A DNA stretch of 64,000 nt, taken from the NCBI GenBank assembly GCA_031292305.1, contig JARLHJ010000024.1, positions 1-64,000 of the forward strand, written 5' to 3'. Shown here in pieces: positions 44,565 through 53,442 of this stretch (position 1 is its first letter; every line of letters starts with the position of its first letter). The translations under genes were made by a program, and so were the position numbers. This stretch comes from Candidatus Babeliales bacterium (lineage in GTDB: Bacteria > Babelota > Babeliae > Babelales > JABDEC01). The notes under the pieces were generated by a model that was given only the letters and a program-made list of their open reading frames with translations, did no database searches and was not told where the DNA came from.

Positions 44565-45281
44565 ATGAAAAAGTTTATTTATTTATTACTTATTCTAATA
44601 ATTAGCATAACTTCTCAAGTGTTTGCAGGTAAAGGGAATTGGAAAATTAAATTTAAAATCTTTGGTGATCCACGACCTATATGTACTCCATTATTTAATA
44701 AGTATCATAATGAGCTCCCAATAAAAGTTTGTGAACCTATAAGTGATTTAGACCTAGCTATTAGAGACGGTTTTATACCTGGAATAAAAAATTTACTAGA
44801 AAGTGAGATAGATATTCAACAATCATTGTTATATGCAATTTGTTACTTAAAAGATCGTCTTTCAGATCAAATACCAAATGCTCAAGAAATTTTATTTTTA
44901 TTATTATTATATGGTGCAGATATAACTTTGAAAAATAAGTATAATGAAGATTTTTTTTATTATTTACGTCGTTCTTTATTTTCCGAAGTAACAGAAAAAT
45001 TTATTAATTATATATTAGCTACAAAAAACCTAGATGAAATTAAAGGCGCTGAGAATGCATTGTTAATTGCTGGTTATTTGAATGATGTAAATTTAATAAA
45101 TGCATTATTGCGAAAAGGTGTATGGTTTAAATCAGAAAAGAATAAATTGTATTTTAATAATTTAATTGCAGATAAGCCTGCAATCCACGCAGTGGTAAAT
45201 CAATATAATCATGAAAGAAATTCTTTAATATCAACTCATTTAGTCCCTGAATTAGCAAATATTACTTCAGGATATTTATAA
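44565..45281 (+). CDS. Secreted ankyrin-repeat protein, module copy 2
   Basis: A 238 aa protein from the ATG at 44565, preceded by GGAGG. Signal peptide about 1-20 (ending VFAG). It is shorter than its paralogue at 42922 because the N-terminal ankyrin unit is reduced, but the C-terminal half matches closely: LLLLYGADITLKNKYNEDFF, EIKGAENALLIAGYL, INALLRKGVWFKS and YFNNLIADKP. The region after the signal peptide (GKGNWKIKFKIFGDPRPICT) is unique to this copy. Divergent from family A copy 3. Confidence 0.7.
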   Translation: MKKFIYLLLILIISITSQVFAGKGNWKIKFKIFGDPRPICTPLFNKYHNELPIKVCEPISDLDLAIRDGFIPGIKNLLESEIDIQQSLLYAICYLKDRLSDQIPNAQEILFLLLLYGADITLKNKYNEDFFYYLRRSLFSEVTEKFINYILATKNLDEIKGAENALLIAGYLNDVNLINALLRKGVWFKSEKNKLYFNNLIADKPAIHAVVNQYNHERNSLISTHLVPELANITSGYL

Positions 45282-45314
45282 TATTGAATGCTTGAAAAGA
45301 ATTGCCGCTCTAAT

Positions 45315-46448
45315 TTACAATCCTAGTTCTGAAATATGTTCAGGTACCTTTTGATCAGGCTTATAAACTATAGCTTTAGAATGTAAATTATCATTTACCT
45401 TTTGAGCGGCTTGTTCATGTTTCTGAGTTTGTAATTTTTCTACAATTACTTTTTTTCTTTCTTCAAGTGGCACTGTGATATCAGGTTGTTTATCTATTAA
45501 TTTAAACAAATCAAAGCCGTCATTAAGTTCTTTTATATAAATTGATCCAATAGCCATATCTTCTAAAAACTTACTAGAATCTGTGACTTCAGCCTTTTTG
45601 ATTGTAATTGGTAAATCCCAAATAATATAATCTAAGTTTTTTGTTCCTGCTGCGAATTCTTCCAATTCTTTTTTTAATTCTTCTTTAGTTTTTGTAGAAT
45701 CTAAAAGTACAAAAGTAGTTTCTATTGTATAAACAGCTTCTTTATAAACTGGGTGTTGCTCATAATAATCTTGTATTTCTTTTTCTAACACAACTAATTG
45801 TGAGCTCATTTCATAATTTAAAGCAGTATTTGCTCTATAGATTTTTTTAAAACTTTCATAAAAATCTTCTAGACTTTCATATCCCCAAGTTTCTGTTAAT
45901 TTTTTAAGTTGTTTTTTATCAGTTAAATTTGCTCGTTTTAAATATTTATTAACATCATCATCAGTTAAATTAATTTTAAATGTTTTACCTAGGTTATCTG
46001 CTAATGCTTCGTTAATTAAATCATCTAGTGTATATTTACCACCATCAAAGCCACGCTTTTTAATATCTGACATTGTGATAATTTGTACATCTGTTGAATC
46101 TTGAGTTGAAGTTGTTACTTCTGCTTCTATTTTATCTAATAGTTCTAGTTTTCCCGGTTCAAAGTCTGGTTCTACAGGCTTTGCTGAAGCATCAGGAACT
46201 ATTTCACTTTTTTCAATTAAAGGACTCTCTTCTTGAATATGTGTATCAACAATTGGCAATTCTGTTGTATTATTTGGAACTACTTCTTCTTGAATAACTT
46301 TGAGTTCTGTATTTGTTAGTTCTGCTGCAGGAATATCTGTTTTTGGTTCTAATGTTTTAACTGATTCTTCTTTTGGTAATTCAGTTTTAATATCAGCTAA
46401 ATCATCACTTAAAATATAAGGTGTAAATAAAAATAAGAAGATAAACAT
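45315..46448 (-). CDS. Secreted SurA/PpiC-like chaperone
   Basis: A 377 aa protein from the ATG at 46448, preceded by TTGGAG; the frame can be extended to a TTG inside that ribosome site, which is not credible. Signal peptide about 1-15. A Glu/Pro/Thr-rich stretch (about 20-120) is followed by a SurA N-like helical core (VQIITMSDIKKRGF, YTLDDLINEALADNLGKTF, DDDVNKYLKR, LEDFYESFKKIYRA) and a C-terminal region like a diverged parvulin segment (DFDLF-type strand, DGFDLFKLIDKQPDITVP). SurA proteins escort outer-membrane proteins across the periplasm. Active-site residues of the isomerase are not evident. Adjacent to two more SurA-like genes. Confidence 0.65.
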   Translation of the reverse strand: MFIFLFLFTPYILSDDLADIKTELPKEESVKTLEPKTDIPAAELTNTELKVIQEEVVPNNTTELPIVDTHIQEESPLIEKSEIVPDASAKPVEPDFEPGKLELLDKIEAEVTTSTQDSTDVQIITMSDIKKRGFDGGKYTLDDLINEALADNLGKTFKINLTDDDVNKYLKRANLTDKKQLKKLTETWGYESLEDFYESFKKIYRANTALNYEMSSQLVVLEKEIQDYYEQHPVYKEAVYTIETTFVLLDSTKTKEELKKELEEFAAGTKNLDYIIWDLPITIKKAEVTDSSKFLEDMAIGSIYIKELNDGFDLFKLIDKQPDITVPLEERKKVIVEKLQTQKHEQAAQKVNDNLHSKAIVYKPDQKVPEHISELGL

Positions 46449-46520
46449 TTTGAACTCCAAGAAAATTTAATTCGAATTCATGGTTGTATCAAGCCCACCT
46501 TGGGATTGAATAATTAAGTA

Positions 46521-46581
46521 TCGCTCATCCTGAGCAAGCAGAACATGCTAATCAAAGGACGAAATCACTTACCATGAACGG
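46521..46581. repeat. Fragment of a dispersed CCTGAGC-type repeat
   Basis: CGCTCATCCTGAGC (46523-46536), AAAGGACGAAATC (46554-46566) and CCATGAACGG (46572-46581) belong to the same repeat family as the transketolase insert (reverse strand CATCCTGAGC, GAAGGAC, GAACGG). It lies in a 381-base gap (46449-46829) that otherwise holds a small TTTTTGCCTATGCAAAAA hairpin, a terminator at 46766 and no gene. Confidence 0.5.
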
Positions 46582-46765
46582 AACCTGGAAAGTTATTTAA
46601 AAAATCAAAACTTAATTACAGAAAAGACTCTCTAAATATTACTAAAAATTAGATGCTTTGCCAATAAGCAATAGGCTATTGTGAAAAAATTCCAGAAACC
46701 CTTAATCCTCAGTGTTTTTGCCTATGCAAAAAAGTATCGAAATATAGGTATCAAAATATGTTTAC

Positions 46766-46807
46766 AATAAAAAAGGGACCTACAATTAAGCGGGTCCCTT
46801 TTTTATT
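46766..46807 (-). terminator. Intrinsic terminator of the truncated SurA-like gene
   Basis: Fifteen-base arms (46766-46780 and 46793-46807) with core GGGACC and loop TACAATTAAGCG. It lies 22 bases past the stop at 46830 on the minus strand and ends in a T-rich tract on that strand. Nearly the same sequence follows the paralogue at 47529. Confidence 0.85.
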
Positions 46808-46829
46808 TAATATTGTGCTATATTTCTTA

Positions 46830-47408
46830 TTAGCTTATTTTTCTCAAATTTTCAAAATATTGGTTATTTTCAACCACATTATATTCAGCTTTAAATTGGG
46901 GAATTTCAGCATTTATCATTTCTGTTATTATTTTATTTTTTAATGTCTTTTTGATTGTTGGTTTTGCTTCTTCAAATGTTGCATATTTTTCTTCATCTTT
47001 ATTTTTTTCATAATATTCTAAAGCATCTTCATCAGAAGGTTCTACTACAGAATAGCGCTTAATGAATTCTTCAGAATCTAAAGATTCTTTGATAGCTTCC
47101 ATCATTCTGTTTTCTTTTTTCTTATATTCAGGTGTATTTCTAATGCCATTACGTTTAGCCCATTCACTAATAATAATAGCCTGCATTTTTGCATTAAAGA
47201 ATTGTTCTCTAAAATCAGGAATTAACTGTAACATAAGCTTTGCTTGTTCGTTTGCGTCAGTAATTTCTTCAATAAGATTATCAAAGTCGCATTGAGTTAA
47301 TACTGCTTTGCCATCAATACGAAGCAATGTTGGATTTGTTTCTGAAGCATAACTTGATGCGCTAGCTATTAAGGCAATGCTTAAAGCTACTTTTTTATAT
47401 AATTTCAT
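46830..47408 (-). CDS. Secreted SurA N-domain protein without the parvulin domain
   Basis: A 192 aa paralogue of the lipoprotein at 47529. Signal peptide about 1-22. The SurA N-like core is almost identical to its neighbour (TLLRIDGKAVLTQCDFDNLI, LMLQLIPDFREQFF, EWAKRNGIRNTPEYKKKENR). After DEDALEYYEKNKDEEK (about 137) it jumps directly to FEEAKPTIKKTLKNK, skipping the roughly 95 residues that form the isomerase domain in the neighbour, and then follows it to the end (YFENLRKIS). A clean domain deletion after duplication. Likely a chaperone-only protein. Confidence 0.75.
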   Translation of the reverse strand: MKLYKKVALSIALIASASSYASETNPTLLRIDGKAVLTQCDFDNLIEEITDANEQAKLMLQLIPDFREQFFNAKMQAIIISEWAKRNGIRNTPEYKKKENRMMEAIKESLDSEEFIKRYSVVEPSDEDALEYYEKNKDEEKYATFEEAKPTIKKTLKNKIITEMINAEIPQFKAEYNVVENNQYFENLRKIS

Positions 47409-47475
47409 ATGTGTTCCCTAAATTTTGGCCCTATGTTTATTCTTTATCAGATTATCATATTGCCTATTTTAAGCA

Positions 47476-47515
47476 ATAAAAAAGGGACCTACAATTAAGT
47501 AGATCCCTTTTTTAT
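47476..47515 (-). terminator. Intrinsic terminator of the SurA-like lipoprotein gene
   Basis: Arms 47476-47492 and 47499-47515 pair with one C/A mismatch around loop AATTAA. The sequence AAAAAAGGGACCTACAATTA is the same as in the terminator at 46766, showing that the terminator was duplicated along with the gene. Confidence 0.85.
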
Positions 47516-47528
47516 AATTCTAAATTAA

Positions 47529-48551
47529 CTAAGCAGCAGCAGTGTGCTTAACTGGTTTAACAGTTTTAGCTTCAGGTGCAGCAGGCATAGCTTGCGCCAT
47601 TTCTTGAGCTTGAGCAGCTTGGTCATGTGCTGCTTTGTTTCTCAAATTTTCAAAATATTTACTGTTTTCTTCTATTTTGTATTCTGTTTCAAGTTTAGGA
47701 AGTTCGGTGTTAACCATTTCTTCTAATTTTCTAGGCTTTAACATATGTTTGATAGTTTCTTTTACTTCTTCAAACTTTTTGTGCGCGCCTTTATCTTTGC
47801 TTTTTGAAACTACAACCCATGCTGTGCCTTGCGCATCTTTAACCATAGCTGTGTCAGGGAATTGTTTAGAAGATAATACTTTTGCTTTAATAGCATTGTC
47901 AACCATACTATCTTGAGTTATTACACCAAAAGAAGTTACAGGTAATTTTTGTTCTTTAGCTAAAGCTTCTACTTTTGCGCCATTGTTTTTTACTTTTTTA
48001 GCAAATTCACTAGCTTTTGCACCATCTTCAAATCTTACACCAACTGCTAATACGCCAGGGGTATTGCTTGCAATTCTAGGGTCTTTATCTTTGTTTTCTT
48101 CATAATATCTTAATGCATCTTCATCAGATACTTCTACAGAATGGTGTTTGACGAATTCTTCAGAATCTAAAGATTCTTTGATTGCTTCCATCATTCTATT
48201 TTCTTTTTTCTTATATTCAGGTGTATTTCTAATGCCGTTACGTTTTGCCCATTCGCTGATAACAATTGCTTGTTTTTTTGCTTTAAAGAATTGTTCTCTG
48301 AAATCTGGAATTAATTGTAGCATAAGTTTTGCTTGTTCATTTGCTTGTGTAATCTCTTCTATAAGATTATCAAAATCGCGTTGTGTTAATGCTGTTTTTC
48401 CATTAACAGTAAGCAATGTTGTGTTTGTGTCGCTTGAACAACAAGTGTCACAATCTAGACTGTCTTGATTTTGTGAAAACCATTTACAACTAGGCAAAGA
48501 TAATAATGCTAGTACAATGACTGCATTTTTAAAGAAATTTTTTGTAACCAT
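47529..48551 (-). CDS. SurA/PpiC-type peptidyl-prolyl isomerase lipoprotein
   Basis: A 340 aa protein. LLSLPSC (about 16-22) is a good lipobox, so Cys22 is probably lipidated by the pathway that includes LspA (50450). SurA N-like helices are at about 45-140, then a parvulin-like domain (about 165-262: VGVRFEDGAKASEFAKKV, FGVITQDSM, LSSKQFPDT, WVVVSKSKDKG), then the C-terminal helix (FEEVKETIKHMLKPRK) and an Ala/Pro/Lys/Gln-rich tail. It probably assists folding of exported proteins. Tandem paralogue of the gene at 46830, which lacks the isomerase domain. Confidence 0.8.
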   Translation of the reverse strand: MVTKNFFKNAVIVLALLSLPSCKWFSQNQDSLDCDTCCSSDTNTTLLTVNGKTALTQRDFDNLIEEITQANEQAKLMLQLIPDFREQFFKAKKQAIVISEWAKRNGIRNTPEYKKKENRMMEAIKESLDSEEFVKHHSVEVSDEDALRYYEENKDKDPRIASNTPGVLAVGVRFEDGAKASEFAKKVKNNGAKVEALAKEQKLPVTSFGVITQDSMVDNAIKAKVLSSKQFPDTAMVKDAQGTAWVVVSKSKDKGAHKKFEEVKETIKHMLKPRKLEEMVNTELPKLETEYKIEENSKYFENLRNKAAHDQAAQAQEMAQAMPAAPEAKTVKPVKHTAAA

Positions 48552-48634
48552 TTTTTCCCTTTTATTTATGTAAACTTTTAACTTCTAAGAGTGTAGCATA
48601 GGTAAAAAATGTTGCAAAAAATTATTTTAAGAAT

Positions 48635-49297
48635 TTAAGTTACTCGACATACAACAACTGCGGTAATTGTTGTTGGTTTTAATTTAATAAGTTCATTAGC
48701 GGCATTTATGAGCGTAGATCCAGTAGTAAATAAATCATCGACTATTAAAATATGCTTTTCTTGAAACATAGTTGAATTAATTTTTTTTAATTTAAAAGCA
48801 TTCTTTAAGTTTTTAGCTCTTTCATCTTTATTTAAAGCTAATTGATACTTGGTGAATTTTTGTCGCTTTAAAATACTGGAGAGTGGTTTGTTACATTCTT
48901 TTGCAATTACTTGGGCAATTACTTCTACTTGATTATACCCACGAGTAATTTGTCTCGTCCAATGTAATGGAATAGGTACTATATAATCAAAATCAAGATT
49001 TTTAACATTTGTCATTTGCCAAACCAATTGACCTAATTGCTTACTTGCAAGGTAATTTGAACTTTTCTTTGCCAAGATTAATGATCTTAATGGTTCTTTA
49101 TAATCAGAGATTGCAATTACTTTAATTACGTAACCAGCATTAATTTTAATATCAATAGATGTGACAGGGGTAATTTTTGCAAAGCAACTTTTACAAAGAA
49201 TTGTTCTTTGTTTTAGTGTCTCCCTGCAACTTGCGCAATATGGAGGTGAGAGTATATAAGAAATCTGTTCAAAAATTTCGTTAAGTATATTAAGCAT
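48635..49297 (-). CDS. comF: ComF-family phosphoribosyltransferase-like protein
   Basis: A 220 aa member of the ComF/GntX family, linked to DNA uptake in naturally competent bacteria. N-terminal zinc-finger-like Cys pairs (CASC at about 21-24, CKSC at about 34-37), the GYNQVEVIA motif (about 119-127), and the PRPP-binding LIVDDLFTTGSTL (about 184-196) are all present. It starts 3 bases after the upstream secreted-protein gene. Besides the ComEC-like remnant at 8235 no other competence gene is in the window. Confidence 0.88.
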   Translation of the reverse strand: MLNILNEIFEQISYILSPPYCASCRETLKQRTILCKSCFAKITPVTSIDIKINAGYVIKVIAISDYKEPLRSLILAKKSSNYLASKQLGQLVWQMTNVKNLDFDYIVPIPLHWTRQITRGYNQVEVIAQVIAKECNKPLSSILKRQKFTKYQLALNKDERAKNLKNAFKLKKINSTMFQEKHILIVDDLFTTGSTLINAANELIKLKPTTITAVVVCRVT

Positions 49298-49300
49298 ATT

Positions 49301-49828
49301 TTACTGAATACTGCAGTTATTTTTCTTCTGCAAATTATTACTCGATCTTTTACCTATTTCATAAGAATGAAAATTACTTCCCGTATCTTGGGCTAGAGTT
49401 ACAGAGTATTTAATGTCTTCATCATCGTCAATTGAACCAATTAAACCATATGCCCACGAACCGATTTCACCAGAATTGAAGTTCCGTCCTCTTTGTCTTA
49501 CAATTACTAGTTCTCCAGGAATAAAAGTATTTTTTGAATCAATTTTCCAGCCAGCTGCTTTTGCTTCTTGATCATTATTAAATGCTAATATTTCGTTAGT
49601 AATTTGTATTGTATGTCCAGTATTTGGATTTAATAATTCCCAATATTCCAAAAGAATCTGTGGAATACTATCTGTATTAAGATCATCGCTGTATTGCAAC
49701 TTAGCATGAATCTGTGATAATTGATATCCAGGGAATTTTTTAGGTTTTCCAAACCAATTTTCCTCACTTGCTTGCAGACAATTAATCATTAATGCAAAAA
49801 TTATTAGGCATACTATTTTATTTTTCAT
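49301..49828 (-). CDS. Secreted protein of unknown function
   Basis: A 175 aa protein with a signal peptide (about 1-20, ending LQA). The mature part is hydrophilic with a possible beta-barrel-like stretch (AKAAGWKIDSKNTFIPGELV, VRQRGRNFNSGEIGSWAYGL) and two cysteines. GGAATAAAAATG gives a moderate ribosome site. Three bases separate it from comF downstream, so the two are co-transcribed. The 175-base region before it, up to pgpA, holds no gene. No family recognised. Confidence 0.55.
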   Translation of the reverse strand: MKNKIVCLIIFALMINCLQASEENWFGKPKKFPGYQLSQIHAKLQYSDDLNTDSIPQILLEYWELLNPNTGHTIQITNEILAFNNDQEAKAAGWKIDSKNTFIPGELVIVRQRGRNFNSGEIGSWAYGLIGSIDDDEDIKYSVTLAQDTGSNFHSYEIGKRSSNNLQKKNNCSIQ

Positions 49829-50003
49829 TTTTATTCCTTTATAAAAACACTTTTATATTTCATAGTGAATTAGTTGTCTTGTTTATAGCTTAACAAATCA
49901 AATATAGAAAAATCAAGAATGTTTTCAGTTTGACGCTAAGTTAATAGTCGGATCAAGGGTTTAGGTGGCAAAAATGTCCTGCTCGAAGTGAATATTTCGT
50001 GAA

Positions 50004-50450
50004 TTAACCATAACGAACATAAAGTTGAAGTAGAATGTTAGATAACAAGCCGGCTGCGATGTCGTCCAATAGTATTCCAGCCGCGCCAGGTAATTTTTCT
50101 ATTCTTTTAATACCAAATGGTTTAGTAATATCGAATATTCTAAATAATATAAAGCCTAACAATAGAGTTTTTAGAGTTACTTTTATAGCAATAAATGTAA
50201 ATAAGCAGCCAATAAATTCGTCTATTACAACTTCAGCAGGATCGTGTTTTAAAAATTTATTTATAAAATTTATTGAAAGGTAAGCCAATAAAGTTAAGCA
50301 CAAAGTTATAATAAAATAATTAATTGAGCCAGTTAGATAAAATAAATAAATGAAAGGCAAAGTAAAAAGGGTAGCCATGGTTCCAGGTGCAGGTAGATAC
50401 CCAATAAAACCAAGTGTCAAAAAATTTAAGACTAATTTATTTGCTTTCAT
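50004..50450 (-). CDS. pgpA: Phosphatidylglycerophosphatase A
   Basis: Dephosphorylates phosphatidylglycerol phosphate in the inner membrane to yield phosphatidylglycerol. 148 aa with about four hydrophobic segments. Family motifs: GYLPAPGTMATL (about 17-28), DPAEVVIDEFIGC (about 74-86, acidic metal site) and FRIFDITKPFGI followed by LPGAAGILLDDIAAG (about 105-135). Its ATG overlaps the lspA stop by one base (TAATG), linking lipid synthesis with lipoprotein processing, which uses phosphatidylglycerol as lipid donor. Confidence 0.92.
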   Translation of the reverse strand: MKANKLVLNFLTLGFIGYLPAPGTMATLFTLPFIYLFYLTGSINYFIITLCLTLLAYLSINFINKFLKHDPAEVVIDEFIGCLFTFIAIKVTLKTLLLGFILFRIFDITKPFGIKRIEKLPGAAGILLDDIAAGLLSNILLQLYVRYG

Positions 50451-50938
50451 TATATTTTAATTATAGGTTGTTCTGGCTTTTCCCAGATAGAAGTAATAAA
50501 CATAATAACAGCACCGATTACAATAGAAAAATCAGCAATATTAAAAGCCGGCCAAGACCAACCATTGCAAGAAAAAATTATAAAATCGACAACACCTTTA
50601 TAAATAACTCTGTCCATAATGTTAGAAATTGCTCCAGAAAGAACTAATATTTCACCAATAACAATTTGATTTTGTTGTATCTTTTGCCAAGTATGCCAAA
50701 TTAGAAAAACAGTAATAGTAGTCACTAATAATGTTACAAGAAAAAAAATTAAATTATTTTCTGAATTGAGCATTCCCCAAGAAATACCGCGATTATAAAT
50801 TAAATCAAAGTATAAATAATCGTTTACAGGTTGGCATGCTAATTTCCCGTTCACAATTAATTGCTTTGATACACGGTCCATTAACAATGGGATAATTAAA
50901 ATAAGGCTATTTAAAAACCAATATAATTTTGAATTCAT
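50450..50938 (-). CDS. lspA: Lipoprotein signal peptidase (signal peptidase II)
   Basis: Aspartyl protease of the inner membrane that cleaves prolipoprotein signal peptides at the lipidated Cys. 162 aa, four membrane segments. Seen: DRVSKQL (about 21-27), YNRGISWGML (about 48-57) and the catalytic Asp pair in SGAISNIMDRVIYKGVVDFI (Asp near 114) and FNIADFSIVIG (Asp near 136). Overlaps pheT upstream by 4 bases and pgpA downstream by 1. Substrates in this window include the SurA-like protein at 47529. Confidence 0.95.
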   Translation of the reverse strand: MNSKLYWFLNSLILIIPLLMDRVSKQLIVNGKLACQPVNDYLYFDLIYNRGISWGMLNSENNLIFFLVTLLVTTITVFLIWHTWQKIQQNQIVIGEILVLSGAISNIMDRVIYKGVVDFIIFSCNGWSWPAFNIADFSIVIGAVIMFITSIWEKPEQPIIKI

Positions 50939-53205
50939 CGTATTTGTGCGCCAACTGTTTTAATTGTTTCTGAAACTTTATTTATTACAGCATCAATTTC
51001 TTCTTTTGATAAAGTTTTATTTTCATCCACTAAATAATACCTCAGAGTAAGAGATTTTTTATTATCCCAATCCGGATTTTCAAAATGATCTACTAACTCA
51101 ACTTTGTAAATTTTAGCGTCCGACTGTGCGATAATATCTGTTACTTGTCTCACTGTTATATTTGATGGAAGTAATAAACTTATATCTAGCCATACAGATG
51201 GATATTTAGAAATATTTTTAAAGCGTTTTTCGGGTGCTTGTTCTTGTAATAAAAATTGAGCATCTAATTCAAAAATGAACGCTGAGCCTTCACTTATTTT
51301 TTCTAAGAATGATTGCGAAACCATTCCTGCATGTCCAATACTTGTGTCGTTATAAAAGAGCTCTGCTGTTTGGTATTGGCTATACCAGGGAGAATTATTT
51401 TCAGTCTTTTGCCACTTAATATTATCAAAGCCTAAAGCAGTAAATAAACCATTTAAATTTTCTTTGCATTCATAAAAATTTACAGGATTTTTTTTATCAA
51501 AAAATATTCCAGCCAAAGATTTTTTTTCTATAGCAGTAGTTTTAGAAATTGTGTCCCAAATATTATTAATTTCAAAAAAACGTAATTTTTGAGGTTGTAA
51601 TAAGTTTTGTTGGATGTTTTTTAATAAATGTGGAATTAACGAATCAACTAATCTAACCCAGTTTTCAGAAACCGGACTAGCAACGCGAGTAGATTGTAGT
51701 GGTTGCCAATTTAATTCTTTAATAAAGTTTTCATCATAAAAAGGATAGTTTTGAACTTCATGCATATGGGCGCCAAAAGCAAGATATTGTTTTATTTTAC
51801 GCAATCTTCTTGTAGTAAATAAACTATTAGGCTTTATCTGTTTTGCCGGCAATACAAATTCAATATTTGCGTACCCAAAAAATCTGCCAATTTCTTCAAC
51901 TATATCTTCAGGTATTGTTATATCTTTGGTTGCTCTAAATGATGGCACTGTAATTTCATAAATTTTATTATCTATTTTTTTAACTAAAAATTCTAATTTC
52001 TCTAAAGTTTCTATAATAAATGTTTCTGTTAATTTGGTTCCAAGTCTTTTTTCTATAAATTCGTGAGCAACTTTTAGTATTGTTGGCTCAGTTTTTATGC
52101 CAAAACTTTGAATTGGATTATTAGAGATATTTATGTGATGCATAGACAAAATTTTAATAAATCTTTCTATTGCTAGAATATTTTGTTCTGGGTCTAAACT
52201 TTTTTCAAAGCGTGCAGATGCTTCGGTTCGTTTTTTAACTATTGTAGACGTTTTTCTAATTGTTGCTGAATCAAAGTTAGCAGATTCAATTAGCAATGCA
52301 GTTGTGTTGTTATCAACTTCGCTATTTATGCCACCCATGATACCTGCAAGTGCTACAGGTTTTTGTGCATCTGCAATTACTAAGTCATGCGCTGTTAATT
52401 CTATTGTTTCATTATCTAATAAAGTTATTTTTTCGCCTACTTTTGCAAATCTAGGTCCAATTTTTTGAGATATTTTATTAGCATCAAAAGCGTGCATAGG
52501 TTGACTAATGTCAAACATTACATAATTAGTTGTATCAACTACTAAATTTATGGGCCTGCTATCAATTTTTGCTAATCTAGCTGCCATGAAAAGTGATGAA
52601 GATTGTATTTTAATTTCCGGAATAGAATAAGTAGCAAATTTTTTACAAGCGCCATTTTCTATTAATTCTTCAGATTCTATGATATTTGGTTTAATAATAA
52701 AATTATCTAAAGGCTTTAAAGGCAAATTAAATATTGCAGCTATTTCACGCGCAAAGCCTCTATGTCCCCATAAATCTGGTCTATTAGTTATAGATTTATT
52801 ATCCAGTTCTAAAATATAGTCTTGTGTCTCCAGTTGGCTACGCCAAGCAGAAATATCTGGTATGCATAGATCCGGCACTAGGCCTTCTTTTTCTGATCCT
52901 AAGTCAACTAATGTGACCCATGCAAATTTGTCATCAATTTTTTTTACTAGAAATAAATCGCCTTCTTTTGCATCTAATCTATTAGAAAGTTCTATTGTTT
53001 TATTTAAGTCTACAATACTTAGTGAGATTTTATCATTTACTTCTTTTACTTTTGCAAGTTCAAAGTTTTTTACGTCAATATCTATTTTTTTAAAAGCTTC
53101 TATTTCAGCTGTTATGCTATTAATTTTCTTTATTATTTCTTCAACTGGTATTGATTTCCAATCTGCATTGATATGGTCAAATATCCAAGAAAGTGAAAGT
53201 TTCAT
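50935..53205 (-). CDS. pheT: Phenylalanyl-tRNA synthetase beta subunit
   Basis: Beta subunit of the class II synthetase; provides tRNA binding and editing. 756 aa, close to the usual 780-800. It shows an N-terminal tRNA-binding-like region, the B3/B4 editing region (SRPINLVVDTTNYVMFDISQ and PMHAFDA, about 215-240), the B5 domain (ITVPSFRATKDITIPEDIVE, about 410-430) and a C-terminal FDX-ACB domain (from about 660, YPSVWLDISLLLP). The alpha subunit gene pheS, often next door, is not adjacent. First gene of a tightly overlapping pheT-lspA-pgpA run. Confidence 0.95.
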   Translation of the reverse strand: MKLSLSWIFDHINADWKSIPVEEIIKKINSITAEIEAFKKIDIDVKNFELAKVKEVNDKISLSIVDLNKTIELSNRLDAKEGDLFLVKKIDDKFAWVTLVDLGSEKEGLVPDLCIPDISAWRSQLETQDYILELDNKSITNRPDLWGHRGFAREIAAIFNLPLKPLDNFIIKPNIIESEELIENGACKKFATYSIPEIKIQSSSLFMAARLAKIDSRPINLVVDTTNYVMFDISQPMHAFDANKISQKIGPRFAKVGEKITLLDNETIELTAHDLVIADAQKPVALAGIMGGINSEVDNNTTALLIESANFDSATIRKTSTIVKKRTEASARFEKSLDPEQNILAIERFIKILSMHHINISNNPIQSFGIKTEPTILKVAHEFIEKRLGTKLTETFIIETLEKLEFLVKKIDNKIYEITVPSFRATKDITIPEDIVEEIGRFFGYANIEFVLPAKQIKPNSLFTTRRLRKIKQYLAFGAHMHEVQNYPFYDENFIKELNWQPLQSTRVASPVSENWVRLVDSLIPHLLKNIQQNLLQPQKLRFFEINNIWDTISKTTAIEKKSLAGIFFDKKNPVNFYECKENLNGLFTALGFDNIKWQKTENNSPWYSQYQTAELFYNDTSIGHAGMVSQSFLEKISEGSAFIFELDAQFLLQEQAPEKRFKNISKYPSVWLDISLLLPSNITVRQVTDIIAQSDAKIYKVELVDHFENPDWDNKKSLTLRYYLVDENKTLSKEEIDAVINKVSETIKTVGAQIR

Positions 53206-53228
53206 TGTTTATATATCCTATATTTTTC

Positions 53229-53270
53229 CCGGTCACCCTGAGCGAGAAATTTATTTCGAGTCGAATGGGT
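53229..53270. repeat. Fragment of a dispersed CCTGAGC-type repeat
   Basis: CCCGGTCACCCTGAGCGAG (53229-53247) and TTTCGAGTCGAATGGG (53254-53269) have the CCTGAGC ... GTCGAA signature of the repeat also seen in tkt (10284-10411) and at 46521. It lies 24 bases upstream of pheT and stands out by higher GC. Confidence 0.5.
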
Positions 53271-53403
53271 TAAATTGTTAATTTAATAATATAGGTAAAT
53301 TGCAATTGCTGCAATTTTGCATTTTTATTGTTTTTTGTATATTAGATATTTTAACGTTTAAAAAAAGATACATGCCGATGGATTAAAGGGTGTAGTAAAA
53401 GAT

Positions 53404-53437
53404 ATAGGGCAATTTGTTTTTAAGCAAATTGCCCTAT
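53404..53437. terminator. Hairpin downstream of the TPR-like gene
   Basis: Perfect 13-base arms (53404-53416, 53425-53437) with core AGGGCAATTTG and loop TTTTTAAG. It lies 5 bases after the stop of the gene at 53443 (minus strand). The T tract on the exit side is weak, so termination is likely but not certain. Confidence 0.6.
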
Positions 53438-53442
53438 TTATA

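Noticed and set aside
46461-46760. Insertion sequence remnant
   Set aside because: Only a short repeat fragment and a small hairpin are present; no transposase-like frame or terminal inverted repeats.
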